Positions 4,932 through 5,140 of a DNA stretch of 5,140 nt are shown in pieces; within the stretch, counting starts at the first letter, position 1, and every line of letters begins with the position of its first letter. A program made the position numbers and the translations under genes. The stretch covers positions 1 through 5,140 of the forward strand of contig JAICRQ010000281.1 of NCBI GenBank assembly GCA_025966435.1. The letters run 5' to 3'. Below the pieces are notes generated by a model. The model saw only the letters and a program-made list of their open reading frames with translations. It had not been told where the DNA came from and ran no database searches. This DNA is from Anaerolineales bacterium. Its GTDB lineage: Bacteria > Chloroflexota > Anaerolineae > Anaerolineales > Villigracilaceae.

Positions 4932-5140
4932 ATGAAAACCCTTTCGATCTTACTGGCATTGGTGAATGCCCTTCTGGCTGGACTGATTCTTGCGTACAGC
5001 CTTTCCCCCACAGAAATTGCACAAGCAGCGAGGTGGTGGTCACTTACAAAAGTGACTGCCGCCTCCTGTGTTCTTTTTATCGGTGTGCTCACCTGGTTCG
5101 GAAGTGTTCATACGATCCGGGCGGAGCTGATGGCGCTTTG
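4932..5140 (+). CDS. Small membrane protein, two helices visible (partial, runs off the right edge)
   Basis: The first 69 codons are present. The ATG is preceded by AAGGAGG (4918-4924), one of the best Shine-Dalgarno sequences in the window, seven bases upstream. A GTG directly before the ATG (4929-4931) is in frame but closer to the ribosome site, so ATG is preferred. Residues about 4-24 (LSILLALVNALLAGLILAYS) form a first membrane helix or uncleaved signal anchor. A short polar stretch (SPTEIAQAARWW) follows, then a second hydrophobic segment at about 41-59. The end turns charged (HTIRAELM). There is no recognisable family. It lies about 108 bases past the paralogue pair with hairpins between, so it probably has its own transcript. 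A weak promoter-like pair (TAGACT at 4873-4878, TATTCT at 4897-4902, 18-base spacer) precedes it but is not convincing. Confidence 0.75.
   Translation, partial: MKTLSILLALVNALLAGLILAYSLSPTEIAQAARWWSLTKVTAASCVLFIGVLTWFGSVHTIRAELMAL

Noticed and set aside
1..5140. CRISPR array, insertion sequence, tRNA/rRNA, toxin-antitoxin or phage-defence module
   Set aside because: No regularly spaced repeats, transposase motifs, terminal inverted repeats, tRNA-like cloverleaf or nuclease/toxin signatures were seen on either strand.

Overview
The window comes from a bacterial chromosome with moderate GC in its genes and AT-rich gaps. It has ordinary AGGAG-type ribosome binding sites, sigma70-like promoters and short GC-rich terminators. 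The gene types (a purine-type amidohydrolase, a DUF2652 cyclase, a tandem GGDEF protein, an XRE-DUF4870 membrane regulator) would fit an environmental bacterium, possibly Chloroflexota/Anaerolineae. That placement is only an impression and no marker gene here settles it.

Layout. (1) Positions 1-775, minus strand: the N-terminal 258 residues of an amidohydrolase very like 8-oxoguanine deaminase, running off the left edge, with a good promoter at 823-851. (2) Positions 776-1182: an AT-rich divergent gap with that promoter, a perfect palindrome at 1013-1028 and two doubtful micro-ORFs. (3) Positions 1183-1797: a small stand-alone class III nucleotide cyclase (DUF2652 type) that keeps every expected catalytic residue, closed by a terminator at 1818-1844. 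(4) Positions 1911-2990: a cytoplasmic protein with two GGDEF domains, the first degenerate (AGEAF) and the second with an altered signature (RFGDEF). (5) Positions 3077-3658: an XRE helix-turn-helix fused to a three-helix DUF4870 membrane domain. An inverted repeat covers its likely -35 element, and a terminator follows at 3696-3721. (6) Positions 3811-4383 and 4383-4823: a translationally coupled pair of genes with no recognised function. I read them as paralogues: a membrane-anchored long form and a soluble, highly charged short form. Two back-to-back hairpins follow. (7) Positions 4932 to the right edge: the start of a small protein with two membrane helices.

How they work together. All genes except the deaminase lie on the plus strand. 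Terminators and separate promoters suggest mostly single-gene units, and the 3811-4823 pair is the only clear operon. Two neighbouring genes concern cyclic nucleotide signalling (a probable cAMP-type cyclase and a probable c-di-GMP protein), but a terminator separates them. The right half is a run of membrane-associated or uncharacterised proteins.

Nothing here is clearly a new multi-gene system. The best leads are the coupled paralogue pair, the complete catalytic set plus Cys cluster in the DUF2652 cyclase, and the compensating one-residue indels in the second GGDEF domain.
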